Assembly (NCBI RefSeq): GCF_901000735.1
Contig: NC_081546.1
Span: forward strand, 16,170,728 to 16,234,727
Length of the DNA: 64,000 nucleotides
Direction: 5' to 3'
From: Corylus avellana
Taxonomy: Eukaryota > Streptophyta > Magnoliopsida > Fagales > Betulaceae
Shown: positions 48,901-60,115 of the stretch, piece after piece
How the letters are laid out: each line of letters starts with the position of its first letter
Numbering within the stretch: position 1 is the first letter of the stretch
The notes under the pieces: generated by a model
The model's database searches: none
The model's input: the letters and a program-made list of their open reading frames with translations, nothing else
Told to the model about the DNA's origin: nothing
Position numbers and translations under genes: made by a program

Positions 48901-49000
48901 NNNNNNNNNNNNNNNNNNNNNNNNNNNNNNNNNNNNNNNNNNNNNNNNNNNNNNNNNNNNNNNNNNNNNNNNNNNNNNNNNNNNNNNNNNNNNNNNNNNN
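48901..49000. other. Assembly gap, 100 N
   Basis: A run of exactly 100 N, the conventional size for a scaffold gap of unknown length. The flanking sequences on the two sides are overlapping copies of one region. Confidence 0.99.
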
Positions 49001-50786
49001 TGCTTCCAACCCAATTGCTTCCAACTTTGTAGCAATCCTAGGGCATAACTTCCCAATCAATTTCTCTATCCCTTCCCTCTTAGCTTGATATCTTCTCATC
49101 AGCTTCTTCCCTATCATCTCCAACATCGTCAATATGGGCTTGTCACGAGCCTTTAAAATGTATGAGTTGAAACACTCATAGATGTTGTTCACTAGTAGGT
49201 CGCATTTTGAGTAGTCACTAAACCATGCCCTACACCACCCGCTAGGGTCAACATTACTCAAATACTCATAGGCGTTTGTGTTCATTTTCTTCAACTCTTC
49301 CATATGATCATTGAAAGCATATTCTGTGTATGAAGACGCTGCAGCCCATAATTGTTCCTTCAATGCCAACCCTCGATGCCCCCCAAATGTCTCTAAAGTT
49401 GGCATATAGATGCCTAACACATATCCTATGATCAGCCATTGGCACAACAACCTCAAAAGCAGGCATAAGACCTTGCAAAAAAAAAAAAAAAAAATTATAA
49501 AATGTTACATTTTCTCGAGTCAAACAAAATGCATGAATATTTTATAAAGTGTGACTAAAATGTTACCTTCTGCCGATCTGAAATGAATGTAGGCCTAGCA
49601 TGCCTAGCATAGGTACCAGGATCAGAAATGAGTGTTTCAAGGAACCAAATCCAACTGTCTTTCGTCTCAGCTTCGACAACCGCGAAAGCAATTGGATACA
49701 TGTTGTTCTCATCTCTTCCAACTGCAGACAGGAGTTGGCCCTTGAATGGTCCTTTTAGGAAGCACCCATCTACCCCTATGAAAGGCCGGCAACCCTCTAG
49801 AAAGCCCTTCATCATGGCTGCCAGAAAAACATACAATCTTCTAAATCTTGGAGGCAAGTTTGGGTTTGGTCCGTCTACTTTCATCAGAACACAGCTTCCA
49901 CTGTTAGTATGCCTCAATGTTTCACAATAGTCCCACAACCTCCGATATTGGCCCTCAAGATTCCCATATAACTTTTGCTTGGCCTTCCTCCTAGCTCTGT
50001 ACATCATAGTTGGATTGACATCCACACGCCATTTGTCTTTCACTTCATGTTGGATTACTTCCAAAGACATGTTGGGCTGAACCCGAAACTTGTCAATTAG
50101 CTTGTTCGCAATCCAAGTGGAGTTGACTATTGTATTTCTGTATTTCCGACCACAACTGTGCTTAGAGTGTACAGATCTCACCTGAAATGATTCTTCCTCA
50201 GGCATCTTCCTTGCATACACTCAATACTTACATTTGGCTTCTCTACATAACGCTACACGCCTCATTGTTTCATTTTTTTAAAAATCTGACATCCTTCCCC
50301 CTCTTTAGGTTATACACCCTAACAGCTTCCCTAAACATCTTAATATTTAGGAATTTCATCTGAAGCCGAATGGCTGGATCCCCTAGATTCACAGCATGAA
50401 AATCTAATGTGGGTGCAGATACGGCTTCACCATCTTCATCACTAAGGACTGGTGACACAAGAATATCACTCCTACCCATGTCGGAGTTGTCAACATCATC
50501 ATCATCATCATCATCGTCATCAAATGATTTCTTAAATTTACCCCTACTATTATTCCCTTCATCTTGCTCATCAACAGCAGCCTCTCCCTCATCATTCTCA
50601 TGATGATCACTTCCATTTTCATCACCCTCTTCTACACCTCTTTCATCCCTATCTTGTTCCACATCCTCACACTCTGCTACATTGGACGTATTGGGTTGTG
50701 TTTTTGATGGTCCAGCCCCATCATCAATCCCATCAACATCTATATCAAATAGATCTTCATCATCACTAAGCTTTTCACGCCACCAA
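49001..50786. repeat. Near-identical block, copy B (right of gap)
   Basis: 1786 bp, starts exactly at the end of the N-gap and corresponds to 47118-48900. The sequence to the right of 50786 (GGGTCGTTAAGATC...) is the true continuation of the N-terminal part of the transposase. Confidence 0.95.
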
Positions 50787-51176
50787 GGGTCGTTAAGATC
50801 AGCCCTCCCTCCATCCTCATCTTCATGCTCTTCCTCACATTCCTCTTCACCAACTCCACTCTCTCCGAAAGAAACAACAAATAGGTGCACTATGTTATGA
50901 CCAGTATGGGAGGCAACCATAGATAGCATAGCATGGTCAGATGTAATCAAATGCAACCCATTAGCTAGAGTGTGACTAGGTTGTTGAAAATAAATTAAAT
51001 CCCCTGAGTTATACCCATAATGTCGACATATGGCTTCCAATTCAAAGTAAGACAATTCATCTGGGTCAACACTTTCTGTATGGACTGCCACATCCCCCCC
51101 AACATACTCACATCCAACTGTCCTGTTGAATCTACCCCCATAATGGACCTCGAACACTAATCTTGAATTGGCCATC

Positions 51177-53317
51177 CTACAAAGTGAAAATAAATATTTT
51201 ATCAAATTTTGTAATAAAAAAACATCTCAAGAAAAATAAACGAAATTGATACAATCAATTAATTGTAAATTGCAAATGGTAGAATGAAATAGTCATTATC
51301 AAATAAAAGTTTTGACAAGTACTTATGAATTATAAACCACCTATCGAATAACTCTAAATCCGGCAATTGGGCGGGTTAAGAAAGGTCCACAATTTGCAGT
51401 TGATGGGAATTTGTATCTTGCATCAATAATGACTATAAGCAATGAATTATTTGACTTAGTTTCATATCTCCAACATTATTATACCGTAAGAATGAACACC
51501 TTGTCGAAAATAAAACCATCTAACACTTTCCCCTCAAATAATATGATCATTGGAATCACAACATACATCCCTCATCATTCAACGTGATGCTTTAGTCGTT
51601 TGGTTGAAGCGGAATAAATAGATTATTCTTTTAGAAATGTTTCATGATTTATGATGATTAAAACATATGTTGTTCGGTTATTATTCTTAATTTAGTTTGT
51701 GCTGAACATGTAATCAACCCTTTAGTGTTGACAGATGATATAATTTTTTTGAATATCCCATAGGGCTATTTCAAAAAGAGTGGAATCAAATCACTACTGA
51801 TCATTAAGAATTATAGTGCAAACATTTTCGCTTCTTTAAACTTTACGCCAATACTTGAAATTTTAAGGTGTCAACATGGTTAATACTTGCTACTGCCATC
51901 GTAAATGCATTAATACATTATCATTGTGATCAAATAGAAATTAGAAATTTATATGTTACATTTAAAAATTGTGCCATCAGTTTTTTTTTTCAGTAGCTTG
52001 AATGGTATTCATACTTTTTAACCTTTTTTCTTACCTATGAACTTTTATTCATTATTTCAATATATCATTATGAAAATGATAGTTTTTAAATCTAAAGAAA
52101 TTATTTGGGCAAATTTAATCTGAAACCCTACAGCCACCACTAGTATAATTTTCCTTTTTGGTACTGGGCACAGGGAGGTGGGGGTTACAATAGCAGATGA
52201 TCTATTGAGCCTTATGAGTCAAAATGTCATGCTAATAGACAACTACTATTAAATAGATTTTATTAAGTATTTGTATCAATCATGAATTTTTCTAATTCAT
52301 ATAATTAACTCACAAGTAACTAGGAGATCATGTTGAAAATAAATAGTAGGTTCCCTCTCATGTCACAGAAAGGTTGTAGACTTCTAAATAAATAGTAGGT
52401 TACTAGATACTTATATTTTCTTGATTAGATTGTATTCTTTAGCACACATATTGTTACCTTTTCTACATATACATTTTCCATAATATGCTTCCATTATATT
52501 TTCTTTCTAGAAATAGAAGAAGAAGAAGAAAAGGTGAATGAGAAACATAAAATGTTATGGAGAATTCCGTGCACTATGTTATGAATATGAACTCCTTCTT
52601 TTTCAGAAGCTAATCAATAGCAGAACAAAGAAAAAGTTGAAGGGGAAACATAAAATGTTTATGGAGAATTCCATATAAACAAATATGAATGATTGAACAC
52701 CTTCTTTTTCAAGTATTTTATATTAAGGATTTTGGCCCTTTATCCTCACTGGAAGTTTAGATATTTGGTGTTTCATATTTAAGAAGTTCCAATTTGGTTC
52801 TTAAATTACTTAAAATATTACAATAGCAGATGATCGATTGAGCCTTATCAGTCAAAATTTCATGATAATAGACAACCTGCTAAATATATTTAAATCTGTC
52901 TTTTATGTGCGTTACAACTTTCTTAGTAACTCATTATTTTGTCTCATTTATCTCAAATCAGAAATGACAACTTCAGTTGTAATGAAAAATATCCAAATCT
53001 TAATTATGCCAGGAACAAGCCCATAACACAAGCAATACAAAATTTAGCCTCTCTTAATTTTCCCTAACTCATACTACAAAATACACCACTGTTCAACCCT
53101 AAACACAATTAATATTTAATCGTTTTCCCTAAACCCTAAACAAATCCATAGCCAAACTCATTTCAAACCATTTAACCAACCTATTAATCTCAATCGACAA
53201 CAACCCTAAACCCTAAAAATTCCCCCAAATCCCCTAATATTACACAAAACTGCAAACCCTAATTATTCCCCCAATATTACACAAAACTTCATCAGTATCA
53301 GCAAATTTAGGGCATAC
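51177..53317 (-). other. Inferred 5'-UTR intron of the transposase gene
   Basis: Donor ACAAG|GTATGCCC (53318/53317, minus strand) and acceptor TTTGTAG (ending 51177), followed by G and the ATG. Inside are dispersed repeats: ACAATAGCAGATGAT at 52188 and 52816, and ACATAAAATGTT-ATGGAGAATTCC twice (about 52546 and 52650). No coding frame is seen in this 2.1 kb. Confidence 0.5.
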
Positions 53318-53646
53318 CTTGTAATTTAATGAAATTTATGTAAGAGAGTAGTGTGCTGTCCCTTTTCTCCAAGCACAAGGGGACCACAAACGAATTCACC
53401 AACTGTCGTCTTCCTCTTGTCGTGTGTGTGTCGTGTGGGTGGGGTAGAAACACACGGGGACCACGAAAATCGCTTTCGGTACTCACAAGGGGACCACGTT
53501 TCTTCTTGTCGTCTTCAGCCGTATGACTTCGGTGTGGTTATTGGAGTGAAAAAGGGGGATAGAGCTGCGTGAGGCCGTGAAGGATGGTGAAAAACGGGTT
53601 GACTAAGGTGGAGTGAAAAAAGAAAAAGAAAAGGGCTTTAGGTGTT

Positions 53647-53850
53647 ATTGAGGGCAAACTTGGAACAGCAGGTTGAAAAAGATCACATGATATGCATGTG
53701 AGACGTTTTCCATCCACTTTGACGGTAGATACTAACAGAAGGTTTAAATTGACAAATTTTGTAACTTTAGGGGGGTACATTGCAAATTTTGAAACTTTTT
53801 TAGGTTAATTAAAAAAACCCACAGAAACTTAGTAGGAAATTGATTTCCCA
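53647..53850 (-). repeat. MULE right terminal inverted repeat
   Basis: Reverse complement of 41712-41920: TTGAGGGCAAACTTGGA, GTGAGACGTTTTCCATCCAC, AACAGAAGGTTTAAATTGAC and AAATTTTGTAACTTTAGG. The outermost part (GATTTCCC) is diverged from the left tip. Confidence 0.88.
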
Positions 53851-53892
53851 TAAATAAGTGGAATTGTCATATATTTTAATAAAAAAAATATT

Positions 53893-54412
53893 GGAGAAAG
53901 TCCAAATACCCCCCTCAAACTACCAAAAATTGTCAATGTTCCCCCCAATAACGAAACTACCCTTAGTAAAATTAAAACAAAACATACCAAAACTTCTAGA
54001 AAAAAACTAAAAAAAAAAAAAAAAAAAAAAAATCTGAAGGGTGGCAAATTTAAAATTTAAAATTTAAAAAATTTGATTTTTTTTTTTCTGTTATAAAAAA
54101 TGAAAATTTTTGTTTTTGTTTTATAACTTTTTAAAATAAAAATTTCTGTTTTAAAAAAATTAACAATTTTTCGCTTAAGAAAATGAAAATTTTCGTTTTC
54201 AAAAACAAAATTTTAAAAAATAAATAAAAATTTTGGTTTAAAAAATATTTTTTGAATTTATAGGGGTATTTTTGTCTTATTGAGAAATATATAAGAGCAT
54301 TTTTATCTTTTTGCTAGCCTTAGGGAGAACATTGACAATTTTTTGGTAATTTGAGAGAAACATTGTCATAATTAAAAGTTTGAGAGAAATATTGTCAATT
54401 GGGTGATAGGGG
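53893..54412. mobile_element. Foldback/MITE-like inverted-repeat element next to the MULE
   Basis: Left arm CAAACTACCAAAAATTGTCA and ATGTTCCCCCC (about 53918-53948) pairs with GAGAACATTGACAATTTTTT and GGTAATTTGAGAG (about 54325-54355); a second, shifted copy of the right arm follows to about 54395. The centre is A/T-rich (AAAATTTTTGTTTTTGT-type). Ends uncertain; no TSD found. Confidence 0.6.
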
Positions 54413-55640
54413 TATGTCGACTGACTCAACTTTACCCAAAAATGTTTGTTCTATTCAGACCGTCACAGTACAATCCGAATTTGCTGAATTTATAAAGCTC
54501 CTAGTAGTTCATACAAGTGGGATCCTATATATATATATATATAACAAAACAAAACTTAAGAAGAAAGTTGGGATTCAGATCTCGTCCAATTACTCAAAAT
54601 ATGTGATTCTCATGTTACGAAATTGTGACTGTTCATTAAATCCGATGGTCTATACAAATGCTAGCTACTTTTGTATAACCGAGGCAGTAAATTTTGATTT
54701 TAACAACAGGCCAGCTGTTTTCAATTACCATTTCATTTTCCCTCAAAAAAAAAAAAAAAAAACAAAAGCTTCTTCTTCCTCGTCACACCATGAAAGCTTC
54801 TTCTTCTTCACACCAGAAAAAGCTTCGTTATGATTAGCATTGGATTTGAAGTGAGTTGGGTTGATTTTTTTTAGGTTTTATTTTTGTAACATTCCATGAA
54901 AATTAATTAACTGATAATTGATCTCATAGTTCGCCTCCCAGCCTTGTCCCTTACGGAACAAGACTTGGGGATGATAACCTCTCTTAAACGAGAAAATACA
55001 GTGGAAGACTTTCAACCACAGGAATAGAAAAGCAATAACAAAATACTATATTCATAACAACAGAGTAATGGGAAAGCATTATAACATAAATAAATCTCCA
55101 AATGTGCTAGTCAAAGACCGATCATCAAATATTACAAACCACAAGTGATTGTTTAAACATATGATAACAAAATCAACGCCTAAGTTTAAGTAGTGCTAGC
55201 ATGATAAAAATCTCTATCATCTCTGCCTGTGGAGTTCCTCCATCATCCCACATAGACTTGAGCCAAATCGGGTCCATATCTTCAAAAATGACTTGGATCA
55301 GGTCTTGGGCCACCGCCATTATGTCGTTCGTAGGCATCTTCCTCTATGTTAGCTAAATCGCACAATTATATACGATGGAAAGGGAAAAATAAAGGGGTAA
55401 GTCTAAAGACTTAGTGAGTAAAAATGCATATAGTACTTATGTCATTTAGTGATGAACTCCATTTGGTAAAGTATGCAGCATTTTGAGTATGACAGTTACC
55501 CATTAATGCAGTATAGGTATCGTACATGGTATCATCATGTGAATCAATGATAGTTTAACTGTATGGTCTATGATGAGTGTTAAATGTTGTATATTTGAGC
55601 TTCTTAATTTGCATATGTTAATTCCTTAGCATTGTTATTT
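54413..55640. other. Unclassified repeat-like DNA
   Basis: No gene seen. 54895-55440 (CCCTTACGGAACAAGACTTG, GGGTAAGTCTAAAGACTTAG) has the look of a decayed transposon, but I could not place it in a class. A short (AT)n lies near 54528. Confidence 0.35.
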
Positions 55641-56769
55641 GTTTGATATTGTTTTGGTTTTGTGTTTTCAAGTTCCGAAGAAAAAATGCAACTAATTCCA
55701 TTAATTATGGGGCTTAAGACACTTTGGGAAGCATTGTCAACAAAGTTGGATTGAGCTCAACATGTCTAAGGGGTTCGAGCACACATGGTGAAAGCACCCG
55801 TCCAGACAGTGGAAAGTTCCGTCCGGACGGAGGTGTGCTCGAGCGCACCTAGTGTGTGATCAAGCGCACTCGGGTGAAGTACCCGTTCGGATGGTGAAAA
55901 GTCCCGTCTAGATGGACCACTTATCAGTCCTAGCTACTTTTATTAGGTTAAAAACCTAGAACAAGCCCTATAAATCGATGAGACATAAAAGAAAATTCTA
56001 GAGGCCGCTAAGTACGAAATTTCAGAGTAAAGAGAAGAAAGTTTAGGGCTTTCTTAGCCTTTGGTGCTCTCAATTTTGGAGTTTTCAATTTATAAGCTTC
56101 TCAAAATCTCCATGGATTCAATTACTCTTGTATTATTTTTCACTTCCATGAGAGGCTAAACTCTCAACTAAGGTTGAGGATGAAGCCTCACTTATGATTA
56201 GCAACAATATTTTCATGTGATGTAATATTTTCCAATTAAATGAGTTTGATTTTCTAATTGTTCTCTTTCAATTCAATTAGGTGAAGACATTCATTTAATT
56301 GATTGCTTGGGTTTTCTTTGTAAAAAAAAAAATTGGATATCCCTTGTAATTTATTTTACGGATACATTTGATGATTTGATTTAAATTAGATATCTTTTGT
56401 GATTTGTGCATGAATGGATACATTGGATGGTTTTAATAAATTCTTTGAAGCAAAGTAGAGCATACATACATATGCTTTTGGAAATATTATTGGTCATGAG
56501 AATATGTTGATATGATTTTGTGAGTGCAAATTCCGAAACCTTAGTGCTTCACCACTTGATCATTGTCACTTTATTAGTCTATGCTTTTGATTTTATATTC
56601 ACAAAAAAAAAAAAATCACTCATCTTTTGAAACTAGGTTAAGATTTAATTGGTTTAGGTATATTTTGTTTTCATCAACACAATTCCCTATGGGTTCGACG
56701 TCACACTTCCAACACTATATTGCAAAACGATTCGTGCACTTGTGAGTACAATAAAATTTCACAACAAGC

Positions 56770-56787
56770 TGGTGCCGTTGCTAGGGA
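56770..56787 (+). promoter_or_regulatory. Decayed Gypsy primer binding site
   Basis: TGGTGCCGTTGCTAGGGA compared with the usual TGGCGCCGTTGCCGGGGA: the changes are transitions, mostly in CpG-like positions. Confidence 0.65.
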
Positions 56788-57268
56788 ATTGATTGATTTT
56801 TGAAAACAATTTATGTCTAAATTGGTTTTATCTTTCTACTAGTTATAGCTAGGATTTTTAAATGTTGCAATTTGATTATATTTTATTTCTATGCACTTAT
56901 AATTTTTTTATTTTTTTTATTTACCTTTTTCTTTTTACTGTTTTGCAACTTCTGACCGCATCACTCTCTGCACAACAACACAAGTGCGATCGAGCGCACA
57001 CCTGGTACGCTCGAGCGCACTCAAGGCCAAAGCAGCAGCACTAACGGATCAGAGCACGTGGCTCGATCCCACCAAGCCTGCACTCGAGCGCACCAACGCA
57101 AAGGGCAGCACTTGCTGTAGATCAATAGCTGAAAATTTTGCCAATTTTTTTTTTGGTCATTTTTTGTGAGTTTTTAGTTTTTGTTTGAATTTATTTTTCT
57201 TGTGATTTTGTTTATTTTTGTGATACTTGAGTTTGATAGTTTAATTTCTTTTGCATGCTTGGTCATAA

Positions 57269-57705
57269 ATTTTTAAAGGGAAAATTACAGTTTACCCCCC
57301 CAAAGTTGACAGCGTTTTTCAATTCGAATATCAAAGTTTCAATTTTTGCAATCCACCCTCCCAAAGTTCCAAATTTTTGCAATTTGACCAATTGTATCCA
57401 AAACTTCCCATATTGTCCCTAATTTTTATTTTTTTTATTTTTTATAAAAACTTTTTTTAAAAAAATCGGGGTGGCTCCTTTGGCCATCTGACCATTTTTG
57501 CACCCCCAAATTTGTTTGTTTTTTTTTTCCTTAAAAAAAAAAAGAAAAAAAATCAGGGTAGTATGAGAATTTTGGGATAATATTGGCCGAATTGAAAAAA
57601 ATTAGAACTTTGTGGGGGTGAATTGCAAAAATTGAAACTTTGATATTCGAATTGAAAAATGCTGTCAACTTTGGGGGGATAAACTGTAATTTTTCCATCT
57701 TTAAA
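57269..57705. mobile_element. MULE-type MITE with 9-bp TSD
   Basis: Body 57278-57696 (419 bp), flanked by ATTTTTAAA (57269-57277) and ATCTTTAAA (57697-57705), 8 of 9 matching. Long inverted repeats: GGGAAAATTACAGTTTACCC, AAAGTTGACAGCGTTTTTCA and TTCGAATATCAAAGTTTCAA pair with the right end over about 90 bp. The core contains GGGGTGGCTCC, like the GC-rich core at 27455. No coding capacity. Confidence 0.85.
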
Positions 57706-57769
57706 CCTAGAGCTAATACCCTAAGATTCCGAGATTGAAAGAACAGCTAGAGAGAATCTAAGAACACCT

Positions 57770-60115
57770 GCTGATTTAGAAAATTCTGCTGAGTTAGAAA
57801 ATTCTGTTGAGATGGGAGATTGGCCTGAGAATCTAGATGAAGCTAGGACCCTTAGAGAGTTGTTCACACCCATCGTTACCAACCCTCCATCATGCATAGT
57901 GTTGCCTACAACCGATGCTACTCACTTTGACTTGAAATCCCATGTGATTCAACTCCTTCCCTCCTTCCATGGTTTAGGAATGAGAATCTGTACAATCATG
58001 TGAATACCTTCCTAGATATTTGTTCGACTTTTATGTAACACCCCGGTCTCATATTAGGAAGATGAAAAGAAGCCTACATAGAGTGGATAGTTTATAAAGA
58101 TAGTCATGGGTGCTAAGTCCCTCATTGCTTAGTTACTAGGTGAAACTAGGCTTTATAATAAATACTAGGAAAGCTTTAAATTGACTAGTCATTTTGGGGT
58201 GATAGCCCAGATGTGGCTAGTGCTTTTTCCTAGGTCGTTACAAGTGGTATCAGAGCCACCTAATAACACCAGGTCATGTGGTACTGGAACACTGCATGAC
58301 GTGGACCTGATGAGGTCGTCAAGAATTTAAGAGGAAAAGTTTGCAACACCCCGGTCCCATATTGGGAAGATGAGAAGAAGCCCACATAGAGTGGGTCGTT
58401 TATAAAGATAGTCATGGATATTAAGTCCCACATTGCCTAGTTACTAGGTGAAACTAGGCTTTATAATGAATTTTAGGAAAGTTCCAAATTGACTAGTCCT
58501 TTTGGGATGAGAATGTAGATGTGGCTAGCGCTTTTCCCTGAATCGTTACATTTAGGTCTCAAAACTTCTCTAAGGAGTCGATACGTCTAAGGCTGTTTCC
58601 TTTTTCCCTACATGATAGGGCAAAAGCTTGGTTGAACTCCAACATGCTCGGATCCATCACTTCTTGGGAAACCCTGGTTAGCAAATTCTTGAATAAATTA
58701 TTCCCGATGTCCAAGGTCAATGAATTCTGTTGGGAGATTAGTGGTGTCACACAAGAAGAGGAGAAAAATTCTATGAAAGCCGAGAGAGGTTTAAAGAACT
58801 GATTTTGAAATGCCTACCCCCACGGATTTGAGACTTGGAGGCTCATTCAATTTTTCTATAACGGTTTGACTCAACCTAACTGTAACATGATTGAGTCCAT
58901 GAATGGTGGAAGTTTCTTAAGTCTTACAGGGGACGAAGTGTATATATCTTGGGATAAAATGTTCGACAAATCACAACAATGGAATTTTTCAAGTCATCGA
59001 GATAAGTCTCCTTGTGCCCCCAAGAAGAGAGGCCTCTATGAGGTGAAGAAAGAGACTGCTTTAGAATGGAAAATCGAGGCCCTTACTTGTAAAGTTGACG
59101 CTCTCCCTGTGAGCAAATGAGTGAATTTGGCAAATGCTCACCAAGTTGAAGGATGTTCATTATGTGCTAGCACTATGCACTTGGCCCATAATTGCCCATT
59201 TTTAGCATCATTTGCCGAGTCCAATGGAACAAGTTAATGCCTTCAATGGCTGTAGGAAACCAACTAGTGGACCTTTTGCTGAGACTTATAATCTAGGGTG
59301 GCGGAATCACCCCAATTTCTCTTGGAGGCAAAATCAACCACTGAATCAAGGAGGAACTACAAATCAAGCTCAGAATCAATACCCTCCAAGATTTCCTCCA
59401 TAAGCTCAAAATTAATTCCGCTCATCTCACCAAGCCCAACCTCCTACTTTCCAATCCACTACTCAAGTGCCACATCCACAATTATCATTGGAAGACACTC
59501 AAAGCGTTCATGCGGTCATCTAATCAGGTCATACATTCAAATAGCTAGTCCATACATGAGCTTAAGAATCACACCCAGTTCAACACTCAAGCTATTGCCA
59601 AGATGAAAGGGCAAATTGGTCAGTTAGCAAATCACTTGGGGGAGAGAGAAAGAGGAAAGTTCCCAAGTCAATGTGTGCCCAACCCGAAAGGGCAATTTGT
59701 TGTTGGAAGTTCCTCTGCCCATACTCATGGACAGAAGCATGTGTAAGCTATTGTGACTTTGAGGTCAGGAAAACAAGTGAATAATCAAGTGCTTATGCCC
59801 TAAGAGACCCCTGAGGTATCAAAAGAGGAGGAAAACCATAACAAGCCTACAAGAGATTCTGAACTAAGCACAGTCATTCCTATTGTTGATGATCACCCTA
59901 GGAATTTTGTCCCTAAAGCTCCTTTTCCAAAGAGACTGATGGCCCCCAAGAAAGGAGCCAAGTTTGAAGACATTTTGGAGGTATTTAAACAAGTTTAGAT
60001 CAACATCCCATTCTTAGATGCAATCCAACAAGTGTCTTCTTATGATAAGTTTTTGAAGGATTTGGTCACTATCAAGAGAAGGACAAATGTCCCTAAGAAA
60101 AAGTCCTGGGTTTAA
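57770..60115 (+). pseudogene. Athila-like gag and start of pol, broken
   Basis: Gag begins near DEARTLRELFTPIV (57830) and ATHFDLKSHVIQLLPSFHGL, is interrupted by the TRIM, and resumes with SIRLRLFPF, DRAKAWLNSNMLGSITSWET, LVSKFLNKLFPMSKV and TQPNCNMIESMNGGSFLSLT (58870). CSLCASTMHLAHNC (about 59150-59200) is a zinc knuckle. Downstream are AIVTLRSGKQVN (about 59750), KAPFPKRLMAPKKG (about 59915) and INIPFLDAIQQVSSYDKFLK (60000). Stops occur at about 58003, 58800, 59118, 59401, 59745 and 59997. No protease active site, RT or integrase remains. Confidence 0.8.
58034..58550 (+). mobile_element. TRIM (terminal-repeat retrotransposon in miniature)
   Basis: Two 209-bp LTRs, 58034-58242 (TGTAACACCCCGG..GTTACA) and 58342-58550 (TGCAACACCCCGG..GTTACA), with TGGTATCAGAGCC (tRNA-Met PBS) at 58245-58257 and only 99 bp between the LTRs; GAGGAAAAG at 58331-58339 is the polypurine tract. 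TTTA flanks it on both sides, and removing the insert restores the Gypsy gag reading across the site. No coding capacity. Confidence 0.9.

Larger units (their letters stand above)
45335..51175 (-). pseudogene. MURA-like MULE transposase, decayed; middle part present twice around an N-gap
   Basis: Starts at ATG 51175 (MANSRLVFEVHYGGRF), one base after a TGTAG acceptor. Order: PB1-like N-terminal domain; acidic region with a poly-Asp run (about 50495-50520); MuDR-type DNA-binding region (KMFREAVRVYNLKRGKDVRF, then KHSCGRKYRNTIVNSTWIA); MULE DDE core (PFIGVDGCFLKGPFKGQLL, PTFISDRQK, DHRICVRHLYANF, then FNDHMEELKKMN); SWIM finger (MRCGCRQWELTGIPCPH, about 47020-46970); zinc knuckle CGKCNGVGHNKRSC (about 46690-46650); Arg/Gly-rich tail ending at 45335. 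Main exon end 49567; knuckle exon end 46621; tail exons not resolved. Lesions: +1 in an A-run near 50275, TGA at 50221-50223, acceptor GCAA instead of GCAG near 49475, +1 near 49380. Blocks 47118-48900 and 49001-50786 are the same region twice. Confidence 0.85.
41712..53850. mobile_element. Mutator-like element (MULE) with two convergent genes
   Basis: Terminal inverted repeats at 41712-41920 and 53647-53850 enclose a plus-strand GRF zinc-finger gene and a minus-strand MURA-like transposase, plus a tandem-repeat array between them. Length is 12.1 kb as assembled, about 10.3 kb if the duplicated block around the N-gap is collapsed. No convincing 9-bp target duplication is seen (TTCTAAATA at the left, TAAATAAGT at the right), so the exact tips are uncertain. 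The transposase is disabled by several lesions. Confidence 0.85.
55640..60115 (+). mobile_element. Gypsy retrotransposon remnant, Athila-like
   Basis: An LTR-like stretch (from roughly 55640) ends ACAACA at 56766, followed by TGGTGCCGTTGCTAGGGA (56770-56787), a decayed form of the TGGCGCCGTTGCC primer site used by Athila/Tat Gypsy elements. Gag sequence follows at 57770-59120 and more polyprotein to about 60115, where the element is cut off before RT. A MITE (57278) and a TRIM (58034) are inserted in it. Confidence 0.75.

Noticed and set aside
45335..51205. Two separate MULE transposase genes
   Set aside because: The second copy is the same 1.78-kb block repeated across the 100-N gap; one decayed gene explains it.
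41703..53858. 9-bp target duplication for the large MULE
   Set aside because: Candidate flanks (TTCTAAATA and TAAATAAGT) do not match at 9 bp in any placement I tried, so I do not claim one.
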